A DNA stretch of 51,373 nt from assembly GCA_012519635.1 (NCBI GenBank), contig JAAYPV010000005.1, positions 1 through 51,373 of the forward strand. The letters are read 5' to 3'. The notes under the pieces are model-generated. The model had not been told where the DNA came from. It ran no database searches and worked only from the letters and a program-made list of their open reading frames with translations. The position numbers were made by a program, and so were the translations under genes. Numbering within the stretch: the stretch's first letter is position 1; each line of letters starts with the position of its first letter. Below are positions 37,853 to 48,741 of the stretch, piece by piece. This stretch comes from Clostridiales bacterium. Lineage in GTDB: Bacteria > Bacillota > Clostridia > Oscillospirales > Ruminococcaceae.

Positions 37853-38629
37853 ATGGAGATAATTAGGCTTGACAGATTTATTGCCAATCAAACGGAATAT
37901 TCAAGAAAAGAAGTTAAGATGCTTGTTAAAAAGGGCTTAGTTAAAGTGAATGGTGTGGTGGTGAGTAGTACTGATATTAAGATTGATGCGGACAAGGACG
38001 ATGTTAATGTTAATGGAGAGAGTATTTGCTACAAAAAGTACATTTATATAATGCTTAATAAGCCAGCTGGATATGTCTGTTCAACCAAAGATGGTGAATC
38101 ACCAACTGTTCTAGAGCTGATACCTGATGAAATAAAGAATGTCCATAAGGGTATTTTTCCAGCAGGACGACTTGATAAGGATTCAGAGGGTTTTGTGTTT
38201 TTAACTAATGACGGAGAACTTTCACACAGAATTTTGTCGCCAAAAAAGCATATTCCAAAGTATTATATAGTCAAACTGAACAAGCCATTTGAAAAAAGCT
38301 ATGTTCAGCAATTTGCCGAAGGATTAGTCCTAAAATCGGGAGAACAATGCCTTTCGGCAAGGGTTGATGGATATGAAAATGATAATAATTATGCATTTAT
38401 CGAGCTTTACGAGGGCAAGTATCATCAGATAAAAAGAATGTTCGCTTCTGTTGAAAACCATGTTGAATATTTATACAGGACACAACTTGGTGGGCTTATG
38501 ATGAACGAAAAACTGGGCATTGGTGAGCATTTAATAATGTTGCACAAAGATGTTGAAAACTTAGAAAAAAGTTGCGATTTTTTGACTGCAAAGGAAAATT
38601 CAAGGAATTTTTTTCGTCATATTAAATAA
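37853..38629 (+). CDS. RsuA/RluB-family pseudouridine synthase
   Basis: S4 domain; AGRLDKDSEGFVFLTNDGEL catalytic motif; YEGKYHQIKRMF. Confidence 0.95.
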   Translation: MEIIRLDRFIANQTEYSRKEVKMLVKKGLVKVNGVVVSSTDIKIDADKDDVNVNGESICYKKYIYIMLNKPAGYVCSTKDGESPTVLELIPDEIKNVHKGIFPAGRLDKDSEGFVFLTNDGELSHRILSPKKHIPKYYIVKLNKPFEKSYVQQFAEGLVLKSGEQCLSARVDGYENDNNYAFIELYEGKYHQIKRMFASVENHVEYLYRTQLGGLMMNEKLGIGEHLIMLHKDVENLEKSCDFLTAKENSRNFFRHIK

Positions 38630-38749
38630 ACTGATGATTATAACTTTGGGTAAATAGTGACTTGAAAATGTGTAAGAAATTTGATATGATATTAAAGTAG
38701 TCAATTGTTCATAAATTGGCAAAAATTTAGTTTTGGGAGGCCTGAAATT

Positions 38750-39883
38750 ATGGCAAGTTTATCATTGCGTAATATTTATAAAAAATATCCAGGCGGTGTA
38801 GTTGCTGCTTCAGATATTAATTTAGAGATCAGAGATAAGGAATTTATAGTTTTAGTTGGTCCATCTGGTTGTGGTAAATCTACTACATTGAGGATGGTTG
38901 CAGGTTTGGAAGAGATAACAGAGGGAGAATTGTATATTGGTGACCGTTTGGTAAATGATATCGCTCCAAAGGATAGAGATATTGCAATGGTTTTCCAAAA
39001 CTATGCTTTGTATCCGCATATGACCGTTTATGAGAATATGGCATTTGGTTTAAAGCTAAGGAGAATGCCTAAAAATGAAATATCTCGTAGGGTAGAAGAA
39101 GCCGCAAAAATACTTGACTTGACTCATCTTCTTGACAGAAAGCCAAAGGCTATGTCGGGTGGACAGCGTCAGCGTGTGGCTTTGGGGCGTGCAATAGTTC
39201 GTGATCCAAAAGTATTCTTGCTCGATGAGCCTTTGTCAAACCTTGATGCAAAGCTTCGTGCACAGATGAGGACAGAGATTTCTAAGCTTCATAAGAGATT
39301 GGGTACAACATTTATCTATGTAACTCATGACCAGACTGAGGCTATGACAATGGGTGATAGAATCGTTGTTATGAGGGATGGCTTTATTCAGCAGGTTGAT
39401 ACACCATCTGCACTTTATGAGCGTCCAGCTAACAAATTCGTTGCTGGTTTCTTAGGCTCACCTCAGATGAACTTCGTTGAGGCTCTTCTTGTTCAGGAAG
39501 AGGATGGACATTTTGAGCTTGAATTTGGTTCAAAAGAAAGCACAGGCAAGAGATATAGAATTGCTATTCCTGAAGCTAAGGCAAAGGATGTGCTAAAGGA
39601 ATATGTAGGTAAAGGTGTAATTATGGGTATTCGTCCTGAGAGTATCCATGATGAAGAAATGTATATTTCAAACGCAACTACAGGTATCATTGATTGTAAT
39701 GTAGAGCTTACAGAAATGATGGGCGCTGAAACATTCTTATATCTAAATTGTGAGGGTATTCCACTCACTGCAAGGGTTTCACCTAGAACAACAACAAAGA
39801 TGAATGATGTTATTAAGGTGGCTATTGACCCTAACAGAATTCATATTTTTGATAAAGAAACTGAAAAGACAGTTATTAACTAA
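38750..39883 (+). CDS. sugar ABC transporter ATP-binding protein (UgpC/MsmX-like)
   Basis: Walker [10 protein letters not shown], signature [37 protein letters not shown]-terminal TOBE region. Confidence 0.95.
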   Translation: MASLSLRNIYKKYPGGVVAASDINLEIRDKEFIVLVGPSGCGKSTTLRMVAGLEEITEGELYIGDRLVNDIAPKDRDIAMVFQNYALYPHMTVYENMAFGLKLRRMPKNEISRRVEEAAKILDLTHLLDRKPKAMSGGQRQRVALGRAIVRDPKVFLLDEPLSNLDAKLRAQMRTEISKLHKRLGTTFIYVTHDQTEAMTMGDRIVVMRDGFIQQVDTPSALYERPANKFVAGFLGSPQMNFVEALLVQEEDGHFELEFGSKESTGKRYRIAIPEAKAKDVLKEYVGKGVIMGIRPESIHDEEMYISNATTGIIDCNVELTEMMGAETFLYLNCEGIPLTARVSPRTTTKMNDVIKVAIDPNRIHIFDKETEKTVIN

Positions 39884-39887
39884 TTAT

Positions 39888-39919
39888 AAAAAACAGGGGT
39901 TGTTTCCCCTGTTTTTTTA
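39888..39919. terminator. bidirectional terminator
   Basis: AAAAAACAGGGG-TTGTTT-CCCCTGTTTTTTT. Confidence 0.9.
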
Positions 39920-39971
39920 TATATAAAACCAACTTGTATTACATTTTGAATAACATAAACCGCTTTTAGCT

Positions 39972-40694
39972 TTATAGAGCCTGCTGATAAGCTATTTCAA
40001 GAGCAATCTCCATCATATCGGTAAAGGATTTCTGGCGCTCCTCTGGACTTGTAGAAAGGTTTTTAAGTGGGCAATCTGAAATTGTAGCAATGCAGAGTGC
40101 TTTTTTTCTTAAGCGTGCAGCATTCATATATAAAGCGGCAGCCTCCATTTCGACTGCAAGAACGCTCATTTTAGCCCATATTTCAAGAGATGATGAGTCA
40201 TCATAGAAAGTATCACTTGAAAATATATTGCCGACATGATAGCTTGAATTTCGTTGTTTTGCGATGTCTACGGCAGCTGATAAAAGCTCATATGAGGCGA
40301 TGGGTGCGTATGTTCCCGGAAGTCCATACTGCGATGCATAGTTTGAATTGGTGCAGGCAGCCTGTCCGATAACAATATCACGCAGATTTACATAGTCAGC
40401 AATAGCTCCAGCTGTTCCGATACGAATAATACTGTCAACATCATAATCATTATAAAGTTCATAGGAGTAAATCCCCATTGATGGCATACCCATTCCACTG
40501 CCCTGTATGGAAATCCTTACGCCCTTGTATTCACCAGTAAATCCAAGCATATTTCGAACCTTATTGTAGCAGGTTACATTTTTTAAATATGTGTTTGCGA
40601 TAAATTCAGCCCTTAACGGGTCGCCAGGCATTAATACAATTTTTGAGATATCGCCGTTTTTAGCGCTGTTATGTGGTGTACTCATGTTCAACAC
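39972..40694 (-). CDS. deoD: purine-nucleoside phosphorylase (DeoD type)
   Basis: STPHNSAKNGDISKIVLMPGDPLRAEFIA; VEMEAAALYMNA. Confidence 0.95.
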   Translation of the reverse strand: MLNMSTPHNSAKNGDISKIVLMPGDPLRAEFIANTYLKNVTCYNKVRNMLGFTGEYKGVRISIQGSGMGMPSMGIYSYELYNDYDVDSIIRIGTAGAIADYVNLRDIVIGQAACTNSNYASQYGLPGTYAPIASYELLSAAVDIAKQRNSSYHVGNIFSSDTFYDDSSSLEIWAKMSVLAVEMEAAALYMNAARLRKKALCIATISDCPLKNLSTSPEERQKSFTDMMEIALEIAYQQAL

Positions 40695-40696
40695 TC

Positions 40697-42082
40697 CTAT
40701 CTTCTAAATAATTTTTTAATGGTAGAATTTAGTTCATCTAAATTGAGCAGTCCTATGATAGCAAAGCATGCAATCAGGTACAAGGTTAGGAATTTTTTTT
40801 CGTTAACAATAACAATACACATAATAAACAATGTAGTTATATTTAGTATTAGTTTAATCCAGTCAACCTTATAGGCAAGCATTTTTCTGGTATCGAATAC
40901 CCTTACTATAAAACAAAGACCGTAGCTTGACATAGTTGCAAATGCAGCACCCTGTGGCCCAACTCTGGGGATTAATATTAAATTCAGAACAATGTTATTG
41001 ACAGCAGCAAGCAGGCTTGTCCATAAGGAGTGGCTTGTATTCTTTGTTGCTGAATAGATACTGCTCAGAAACTGACAAAGGCATGACATAAGCACAGCGA
41101 TAATCAATAGGGGTGCGAAGATATATGCTTCGTGAAAATCTCCCAAAAGCACCTTTGCAATCGGAATAAGGAAGAGCAGAATACCTGCTGAACCGATATA
41201 AAGTATGGATTGATATGCATTAAAGACAGTAGAGTAGAACCTTTTAGAATCCTCTGAATTATATTCTGTGATTGCGGAAAGCTGCCATGCTTGAAAGAAT
41301 ATGGTGGATACAATTGAGATAAGTGTAGGAATTCTTGTTGCCATACTATAAAGACCATTTTCTGTATCACTAATCATGAATCTTATCATGTATTTATCCG
41401 ATGCACTTACGATCCACCATAAAATAAAGGTAGGAATCATTGGGATAGAATATTTAAGCATTGAGGACATTAGGTTTTTTGATACTGATTTAAAGCTAAT
41501 AAAATGTACATTTTCAGCAATAAGCGAAATAAATAATGAGGACATAATATCGGATAGGATAATTGAGAGGATATATCCCTCAACGCCCAATTTAAACACA
41601 GCCATAAAGATTATATTTAACAGAAACAAATTAAATGTTGTAAGTATGCCATCAATGGCATATAGCTTTAAATAACCTCTTGCTCTTATAAATTGTTGAT
41701 TAATCATTCTAAAGCCCGATGCAAAAATACATAAGTAAAGCAGCAAAATTCTTTCTTTCAGGTCGGGTATAAAATTAATCAGTGGAACCAAAACTAAAAG
41801 TGAAATGTTTCCGATTAATGCAACAAACATTCCGGTAGAGTAGACTTCATCAGTTTTGTAATTTTTATCAAGAATAAACCTCAAAACAGCCTCATCAATA
41901 CTGAGAAGTGCCAGAGGTACAAGTAAGTACACTGTTGAAGTAAATATCTCAGAGGCTGAGAAAAGCTCTGCACCTAAAATATTTGTATAAAATCTGACAA
42001 GCAGGAAGCTGAGTATTTTTGAGCCAAATGAGCCTATTGATAAAATCAGAGTATTTGTCGCTAATTTTTTATATTTATTCAT
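40697..42082 (-). CDS. polysaccharide/oligosaccharide flippase (Wzx/MATE-like)
   Basis: Multi-TM protein, N-terminus NTLILSIGSFGSKILSFLLVRFYTNILG typical of polysaccharide biosynthesis exporters. Confidence 0.88.
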   Translation of the reverse strand: MNKYKKLATNTLILSIGSFGSKILSFLLVRFYTNILGAELFSASEIFTSTVYLLVPLALLSIDEAVLRFILDKNYKTDEVYSTGMFVALIGNISLLVLVPLINFIPDLKERILLLYLCIFASGFRMINQQFIRARGYLKLYAIDGILTTFNLFLLNIIFMAVFKLGVEGYILSIILSDIMSSLFISLIAENVHFISFKSVSKNLMSSMLKYSIPMIPTFILWWIVSASDKYMIRFMISDTENGLYSMATRIPTLISIVSTIFFQAWQLSAITEYNSEDSKRFYSTVFNAYQSILYIGSAGILLFLIPIAKVLLGDFHEAYIFAPLLIIAVLMSCLCQFLSSIYSATKNTSHSLWTSLLAAVNNIVLNLILIPRVGPQGAAFATMSSYGLCFIVRVFDTRKMLAYKVDWIKLILNITTLFIMCIVIVNEKKFLTLYLIACFAIIGLLNLDELNSTIKKLFRR

Positions 42083-42279
42083 GTCAACTCCTGTTTATTA
42101 AATATGATAAAATTACTTATTATATTATAACAAATTTCTATATTAAATGAAATAGGTAAAAAAAATTTTTTAAGCTATGGAAAAAACAGAGCAATTATGA
42201 TATAATAATATCAATAAAGGCTTTGGCGTATGATAGGGAAGTGTTTTAGATTTTTAAAGTAGAATGTGAGGTTTTGTAA

Positions 42280-42402
42280 ATGAGTAAATTAGCTAAGACA
42301 TTGATTACTTTAAATATACTTGTTGTTTTTGCATTAGGTGTTTTAACCTTAATAAACTATTACAACAATAATATAAAAAAGAATTATTTTAGTGTGAACT
42401 AA
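42280..42402 (+). CDS. 40-aa single-TM small protein (not in supplied ORF track)
   Basis: MSKLAKTLITLNILVVFALGVLTLINYYNNNIKKNYFSVN*; GAGG 9 nt upstream; extended -10 TGATATAAT at ~42200. Confidence 0.45.
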   Translation: MSKLAKTLITLNILVVFALGVLTLINYYNNNIKKNYFSVN

Positions 42403-42417
42403 AATATCTTATTTTTG

Positions 42418-42446
42418 TTGCATTAAACGAAAAATTTTGATATAAT
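42418..42446 (+). promoter_or_regulatory. ilvE promoter
   Basis: TTGCAT - 17 nt - TATAAT with extended -10 TGA. Confidence 0.65.
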
Positions 42447-42503
42447 ATTATATATTACTAAGCTAATGTATATTCTAATTTCATTAAAAAGAGGTTTTGA
42501 AAA

Positions 42504-43574
42504 ATGGAAAATATTAAAATTGAGCTTACCAAAGCTCCTAAGGAGAAGCCGACTGATGAGTCAAATTTAGGCTTTGGTAAGAAATTTACCGACCATATGT
42601 TTATCATGGACTATGATAAAGGAAAGGGTTGGCATAGTCCGAGAATAGTTCCTTTTGGTCCGTTGGAGCTAAGCCCTGCATGTATGTGCTTGCATTATGG
42701 GCAGGAAGTATTCGAGGGAATGAAGGCATATCGTACTGCTGATGATAGAATTTTGTTGTTCAGACCGCTTGAAAACTTTAAGAGGCTGAATTCTTCAAAT
42801 GATAGACTTGTTATTCCGCATCTTGATGAGGAAATGGCACTCAAGTACCTTGTGGAATTGCTCAAGGTTGAAAAGGATTGGGTTCCTCATACTGATGGTG
42901 CGTCTCTTTACATACGTCCTTTTATAATTGCGGTTGACCCATTTTTAGGTGTTTCTCCTTCCGAAAAATATATGTTTATAATCATTCTATCTCCATCAGG
43001 AGCATATTATTCATCAGGACTAAATCCTGTAAATATTTATGTTGAAAGCAACTATGTCCGTGCTGTAAGAGGTGGTATGGGCTATACAAAAACAGGCGGA
43101 AATTACGCTGCATCACTTAAAGCACAGGATGAGGCACATAAGCAGAACTATTCACAGGTTCTATGGCTTGATGGTGTTGAGAAGAAGTATATTGAAGAAG
43201 TTGGGGCAATGAATATCTTCTTTGTAATGGATGGAGAGGTTATTACACCGGAGCTTCAAGGCTCAATTCTTCCTGGAATTACAAGAAAGTCAGCAATTGA
43301 AATCTGCAAGAGCTGGGGCTTGAAGGTTACAGAGAGAAGGATTTCAATTCAAGAAATTGCTGATGCTTATGATGCGGGAAAACTTAATGAAGTGTTCGGA
43401 ACAGGTACTGCTGCTGTTATTTCTCCTGTTGGTCATTTGAAATGGGGAGATAAGGTTATGGAAATTAACGATAACAAAATCGGGGATATATCACAAAGGT
43501 TGTATGACACTTTAACTGGAATCCAGTGGGGTAAGATTGAGGATACTTTCGGCTGGACAGTTGAGGTTAAGTAA
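42504..43574 (+). CDS. ilvE: branched-chain amino acid aminotransferase
   Basis: [51 protein letters not shown]. Confidence 0.96.
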   Translation: MENIKIELTKAPKEKPTDESNLGFGKKFTDHMFIMDYDKGKGWHSPRIVPFGPLELSPACMCLHYGQEVFEGMKAYRTADDRILLFRPLENFKRLNSSNDRLVIPHLDEEMALKYLVELLKVEKDWVPHTDGASLYIRPFIIAVDPFLGVSPSEKYMFIIILSPSGAYYSSGLNPVNIYVESNYVRAVRGGMGYTKTGGNYAASLKAQDEAHKQNYSQVLWLDGVEKKYIEEVGAMNIFFVMDGEVITPELQGSILPGITRKSAIEICKSWGLKVTERRISIQEIADAYDAGKLNEVFGTGTAAVISPVGHLKWGDKVMEINDNKIGDISQRLYDTLTGIQWGKIEDTFGWTVEVK

Positions 43575-43591
43575 TAGTTTAGGATATGTAA

Positions 43592-43637
43592 AAATCCATC
43601 ACATGACTGACAGTTCATGTGATGGATTTGTTTTTTT
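43592..43637 (+). terminator. terminator after ilvE
   Basis: AAATCCATCACATGA-CTGACAG-TTCATGTGATGGATTTGTTTTTTT. Confidence 0.92.
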
Positions 43638-45519
43638 ATAACTCAACCTTTATTGCAGCATATCCATAAGGAGGCAGGATAATTAAATCGTCTTCAATTT
43701 GGTCCTTATGGTCACCATAAAGCATTTCAAATCTTTTATATTTAGAGATAACCAATCTGTCACGAGTTATTGTCTGAGGGCTATCAGAGCGGTTAAGAAA
43801 GATAACAACAGCTTTTTTGCGTTCAGTTCTTGCTCTTGCAAAAACTAGAACATTTTCATCAAGAGTCAAGAAAATCAGCTTTCCGTCCTTGAAAACCTTT
43901 GAGGATTTGCGTATTTCAATCAGTTTTTTTGTAAATTTGATAAGCTCCTTGTCCTCACTGCCCCAATTATAGCACTGTCTGTTGAATGGGTCCTTATAGC
44001 CCTGCATACCCGATTCATCGCCATAATAGATACAAGGAACACCTGGTAGGAAGAATTGCAAAACCATCGCACATTTCAAGCGAGCCTTGCCGAGATTGTA
44101 TTCCTCTTCAGTGAGACGGCGCTCAGACATCCAATCCTTAGATTTACCAACGCAGGTTTCTCCGCCGAGATTATTGATAGCACGCTCAGTATCATGCGTT
44201 GAAACAAAATTCATAAGTACATCAATAGCTGGCTTTGGGTAATTTTCAAGGATTGACATAACCTGAATTTTAAAGTCAAATACACTTCCACCCTTTACAT
44301 AATTAAGTATGGCCTCTCTGAACGGATAATTCATAACTGAATCAAGCTGTGAGCCGAGAAGATAGCGTCTTTTTACGCCATAGCTTTCCTTATTTGAGGC
44401 ATCCTCCCAGACCTCACCTATAATAAGCTTTGAGTTTCCATGCTTTTTAACACATTTATTGAGGTTGTCGAGAAATTCATCGGGCAGTTCATCTGCTACA
44501 TCAAGTCTAAAGCCAGCAGCTCCCTGTTCAAGCCAGTAGTCAATTACACCACCATCACCACAGATAAAATTAGTATATTTTTCATCATTTTCATTTACAT
44601 TCGGCAGAGTATCAATTCCCCACCATGACTCATATTTATCTGGGAACTCATAGAAGGTGTACCATGAGCTGTATTCGCTGTCCTGTGAATTATACGCACC
44701 AACTGAGTCATATCTGTTGAATTTATTAAAGTAGATGCTGTCCGCACCTGTATGTGAGAAAACACCATCTAAAATAATATCTATACCCATTTCAGCAGCA
44801 TGACTGCATAACCTTTTAAAGTCCTCATTTGTACCGAGCATAGGGTCTATTTTCATATAGTCAGCAGTATTATAGCGATGATTTTCGTGTGCTTCAAAAA
44901 TAGGATTTAGATAGATACAGGTTATGCCTAATTCAGCAAGATAGGGTAATTTAGAACGAATACCTTCCAAATCTCCGCCAAAGTAGTCGTTATTCCACAC
45001 ATGACCATTCTGGTCGGGACGATAATAGGGCATGCCACCCCAATCGTTTCGGATAATTCTATCCTTAGGCACATTTTTGTGTTCCTTTCCACTTTTGCAA
45101 AACCTGTCGGGAAATATCTGATACATAACTCCACCCTTAATAAAATCAGGTGTAGTGAAATTGGAAGAATAGACAGTAAGCTGGAAAAGGTCTCCATTAT
45201 CAATGACTGCATTATGTTTCGACACACTTTTTACATATCTTCTTGTTCCATCAATTGTTAAAGCAAAATAGTAGTAATGAATTCCAATATGCTTAGGTAC
45301 AAAGCTGGCAGTATAAACTGTGCAATCCGATTCAACAGCAGACTCTGTCATTGTAAGAAATCTTTCCTTAAACCCTGTTCTGAAAATAACCATTACAGGA
45401 GGAAAGTCAAGCTTCATTTCATGAGGGATTCTGATCGAAAAGTCACAACACTGCCCGTTTTTTATTGCACCAAAGCAGGATTTATATGAGCTATCCCAAC
45501 TGTCATATATTTTTTTCAT
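43636..45519 (-). CDS. GH13-family alpha-glucanase (neopullulanase/cyclomaltodextrinase-like), no signal peptide
   Basis: GH13 regions DGVFSHTG, GFRLDVADELP, IIGEVWEDA, FVSTHDTERAI; N-terminal beta-sandwich region. Confidence 0.93.
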   Translation of the reverse strand: MKKIYDSWDSSYKSCFGAIKNGQCCDFSIRIPHEMKLDFPPVMVIFRTGFKERFLTMTESAVESDCTVYTASFVPKHIGIHYYYFALTIDGTRRYVKSVSKHNAVIDNGDLFQLTVYSSNFTTPDFIKGGVMYQIFPDRFCKSGKEHKNVPKDRIIRNDWGGMPYYRPDQNGHVWNNDYFGGDLEGIRSKLPYLAELGITCIYLNPIFEAHENHRYNTADYMKIDPMLGTNEDFKRLCSHAAEMGIDIILDGVFSHTGADSIYFNKFNRYDSVGAYNSQDSEYSSWYTFYEFPDKYESWWGIDTLPNVNENDEKYTNFICGDGGVIDYWLEQGAAGFRLDVADELPDEFLDNLNKCVKKHGNSKLIIGEVWEDASNKESYGVKRRYLLGSQLDSVMNYPFREAILNYVKGGSVFDFKIQVMSILENYPKPAIDVLMNFVSTHDTERAINNLGGETCVGKSKDWMSERRLTEEEYNLGKARLKCAMVLQFFLPGVPCIYYGDESGMQGYKDPFNRQCYNWGSEDKELIKFTKKLIEIRKSSKVFKDGKLIFLTLDENVLVFARARTERKKAVVIFLNRSDSPQTITRDRLVISKYKRFEMLYGDHKDQIEDDLIILPPYGYAAIKVEL

Positions 45520-45604
45520 AAATAAACTACAACCTCTTTGAAAAGTATTTTTATATATGTAGGATGAAGGAGAAGGCTCCCTCATCCATCATACTGCCTT
45601 TAAA

Positions 45605-48001
45605 TTACAGCTTCCATATATCACGAGCATATTCTTTTACTGCTCTGTCAGCAGAGAATACACCAGCACCAGCGATATTGTTAAGTGACATCTTAGCCCA
45701 TTTCTCAGTATTTGTATAATATTCTGAGCAAAGTGCCTGAGCCTTTCTGTATGAATCAAAATCAGCAAGCACCATATATGGGTCCTGAGATTTAAGTGAA
45801 TTTGCCACCTCTGCAAAGGTAAAGCCATTAATTCCATGATATAGTCTATCGATAGCATTCTTGATAATTGGATTATTGGCATAGTACTCTTCAGGATTGT
45901 ATCCAGTTAATCTCTTAGCCTCAACCTCTTCAGCAGTCATACCGAAGATAACGATATTCTCATCGCCAACAGCCTCTTTAATCTCCACATTTGCACCATC
46001 AAGAGTACCAATAGTAACAGCGCCGTTAAGCATTAGTTTCATGTTACCTGTACCAGAGGCCTCTGTACCAGCTAATGAGATTTGTTCAGACAAATCACTT
46101 GCAGGCATTAATATTTCTGAAAGAGTAACCTTATAGTCTTCTAAGAAACAAATTGACATTTTCTGTGAAATTTTAGGATTCTTTCTTACTTCCTCGGAAA
46201 TTGCCCAAATTAACTTAATAATTTGCTTTGCAAGATAGTATCCAGGAGCGGCCTTTGCTGCAAAAATAAATGTTTTTGGATGATAATCTGCGTCAGGATT
46301 TTCTAGAAGATAGTTATAATCAGCAATAATATTAAGTGCATTCAGATGCTGACGCTTATATTCATGCAAGCGTTTAACCTGAACATCGAAGATACTGTCA
46401 GGGTCAATATTGAAATTGTGTGTCTGATTTATATACTTAATGAAGTTTTCTTTGTTATGGTATTTAATCTTCATTAATTCTTCAAGGACTTCCTTATTAT
46501 TTTCAAACACACAGAGCTTTTTGAGCTCGCTAGCGTCCTTTAAAAACTTATCGCCAATCTTCTCCTTTAAGAAAGAAGTGAGCTTTGGATTGGACTGGTA
46601 AAGCCATCTTCTATAAGCGATACCGTTTGTAACATTTTTAAATTTAGTAGGTGAATCAAGGTATTCATCATGAAAAACATTTTTCTTAATGATTTCAGAG
46701 TGAAGATTTGAAACACCATTTACGCTATGGCAAGCAGCAACGCATAGTGTAGCCATATGGATTTGATTATCCTTGACAATGGACATTCTGGATGTCTTAC
46801 AGCTATCGCCACCATTATGTTCCATAAGAGTTTTGCAGTAACGATTATTTATTTCGATAATAATAGTGTAAATTCTAGGGATTATTCTCTTAACAAGGTT
46901 AACATCCCATTTTTCAAGAGCCTCTGCCATAACTGTATGGTTAGTATAAGCAAATGTATTTGTAACGATATGCCATGCCTTTTCCCATGAGTATCCGCAA
47001 TCGTCAAGCAGAATTCTCATAAGTTCAGGAATAGCAAGCGTTGGATGTGTATCATTAATGTGAATAGCAACCTTTTCATGGAGATTGTCGAGCGTTCCAT
47101 AAACTGACATATGGTTATTTACAATATCTCCGACAGATGCTGCACACATGAAATATTGTTGACGAAGTCTTAGCGATTTGCCTTCAAGGTGGTTATCGTT
47201 TGGATATAGTACCTTTGAGATTGCATTTGCAATACTGTTTTGTCCTAGTGCCTTAGCGTATTCGCCCTGATTGAACAAAGCCATATCAAAGCTAGGTGAT
47301 TTAGCGGACCATAGTCTTAAAACAGATACGCCCTCGCTATCATAGCCAGAAACATACATATCGTATGGAACTGCAATAACTGTATTGTAATTTATGTGAT
47401 TTATGTGGTGATATTGGTTATCCCAGTATTCTTGAAGTTCGCCTTCAAAGTGCACTTCGATAGCCATTTCAGGTTTTGCGTCGAGCCACACTTCACCGCC
47501 AGGAAGCCAGTTATCGGGAAGCTCTGTTTGCCAACCGTCCTCCAACTTCTGCTTAAAAATACCGTATTCATAGCAGATAGAGTAACCGGTAGCGGGATAA
47601 GCCTGTGTAGCAAGTGCGTCGAGGTAGCAAGCAGCAAGACGACCAAGACCACCGTTTCCAAGACCTGCATCAGGTTCACATTCGTATATTCTGTTTAGGT
47701 TAACTCTAAAATCCTTTAGGACGGAGCGGACCTCCTCAGCTATTTCAAGGTTGTAAAGACTTGTTTTTAGTGAACGCCCCATTAAAAATTCCATTGAGAG
47801 GTAGTAGACTTGTTTTTTGCCTAATGAGTGGGCGTTTGTAATAAAATGTCGTCTTTTTTCTTTAAGAATGTTCACAACAATAGAGGAGAGCGTCTTATAG
47901 ACTTGTTTATCAGATGCTTCATCTGGTGAAATATTATAGTTTTTTTGTAGAGTATCAATAAATTGTTGTTTAATTGCCTCTTTGGTAATATTTTTTGCCA
48001 T
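45605..48001 (-). CDS. glgP: glycogen/starch phosphorylase
   Basis: EASGTGNMKLMLNGAVTIGTLDGANVEI PLP region; LGNGGLGRLAACYLDA. Confidence 0.97.
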   Translation of the reverse strand: MAKNITKEAIKQQFIDTLQKNYNISPDEASDKQVYKTLSSIVVNILKEKRRHFITNAHSLGKKQVYYLSMEFLMGRSLKTSLYNLEIAEEVRSVLKDFRVNLNRIYECEPDAGLGNGGLGRLAACYLDALATQAYPATGYSICYEYGIFKQKLEDGWQTELPDNWLPGGEVWLDAKPEMAIEVHFEGELQEYWDNQYHHINHINYNTVIAVPYDMYVSGYDSEGVSVLRLWSAKSPSFDMALFNQGEYAKALGQNSIANAISKVLYPNDNHLEGKSLRLRQQYFMCAASVGDIVNNHMSVYGTLDNLHEKVAIHINDTHPTLAIPELMRILLDDCGYSWEKAWHIVTNTFAYTNHTVMAEALEKWDVNLVKRIIPRIYTIIIEINNRYCKTLMEHNGGDSCKTSRMSIVKDNQIHMATLCVAACHSVNGVSNLHSEIIKKNVFHDEYLDSPTKFKNVTNGIAYRRWLYQSNPKLTSFLKEKIGDKFLKDASELKKLCVFENNKEVLEELMKIKYHNKENFIKYINQTHNFNIDPDSIFDVQVKRLHEYKRQHLNALNIIADYNYLLENPDADYHPKTFIFAAKAAPGYYLAKQIIKLIWAISEEVRKNPKISQKMSICFLEDYKVTLSEILMPASDLSEQISLAGTEASGTGNMKLMLNGAVTIGTLDGANVEIKEAVGDENIVIFGMTAEEVEAKRLTGYNPEEYYANNPIIKNAIDRLYHGINGFTFAEVANSLKSQDPYMVLADFDSYRKAQALCSEYYTNTEKWAKMSLNNIAGAGVFSADRAVKEYARDIWKL

Positions 48002-48016
48002 AGAAAGCTCCATTCT

Positions 48017-48065
48017 CCGACGAGTGAATTCAGATTAAAATTGAGCATTGCGTCGGCTACTCAAT
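48017..48065 (-). promoter_or_regulatory. glgP leader with interlocking inverted repeats (possible pseudoknot)
   Basis: ATTGAG (48040-45)/CTCAAT (48060-65) and CCGACG (48017-22)/CGTCGG (48051-56) interleave. Confidence 0.35.
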
Positions 48066-48084
48066 GAAATTAGATACATTTACT

Positions 48085-48113
48085 ATTATACAGGGTTTTG
48101 GAAAGCATTTCAA
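48085..48113 (-). promoter_or_regulatory. glgP promoter
   Basis: Minus strand TTGAAA - 17 nt - TATAAT. Confidence 0.75.
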
Positions 48114-48228
48114 TAGTGTTTTTATACAAAAATACATGTTAATATGATAAGGTTTGATAAAAGATAATTTAAAAACATAAATGGAAGGAGAGTAAAGCAA
48201 GAAAATGAAAATAAATTTAAAACCCCTA

Positions 48229-48257
48229 TTGACAAATTGTAAACTTTCATTTATAAT
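48229..48257 (+). promoter_or_regulatory. ylxM-ffh promoter
   Basis: TTGACA - 17 nt - TATAAT. Confidence 0.85.
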
Positions 48258-48293
48258 GACTGTAAAGCTTTTGCGCTTTACAGGAGGTATCCT

Positions 48294-48668
48294 ATGAATT
48301 CCATGAATAAGGAATACAGAATTGCCGTTCTTATGGACATTTACGGAAATCTGTTAACTGATAAACAGCGTGAAGTTATGGAACTCTACTATTACGAAGA
48401 CCTGTCATTGTCAGAAATTGCTGAACACGAAAAAATAACCAGACAGGGTGTCCATGACAGCATAAAGCGTGCTGAGCAAACGCTTTCAGATTTAGAGCAA
48501 AAGCTGTGTGTTGCCGAAAAGTTAGTGAAATGCAGAAAGCTTTTCGAAAAAATTAATACACTTGCACAAAATATAAATGACTTGAGTACTTCTCTTGGAC
48601 ATAGCGAAAATGTTAAGCTTTCCTCTGAGATTTTAAAACTTGTAAAACAAGGTGACGATATTATATAA
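48294..48668 (+). CDS. ylxM: YlxM/UPF0122 putative DNA-binding protein
   Basis: LTDKQREVMELYYYEDLSLSEIAEHEKITRQGVHDSIKRAE HTH; directly upstream of ffh. Confidence 0.93.
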   Translation: MNSMNKEYRIAVLMDIYGNLLTDKQREVMELYYYEDLSLSEIAEHEKITRQGVHDSIKRAEQTLSDLEQKLCVAEKLVKCRKLFEKINTLAQNINDLSTSLGHSENVKLSSEILKLVKQGDDII

Positions 48669-48741
48669 ACAGCAACAACATATATTTTTAACATGAATAA
48701 ATATATTTATACATACAAAGCTTTATCAAGGAGGTAGATTT

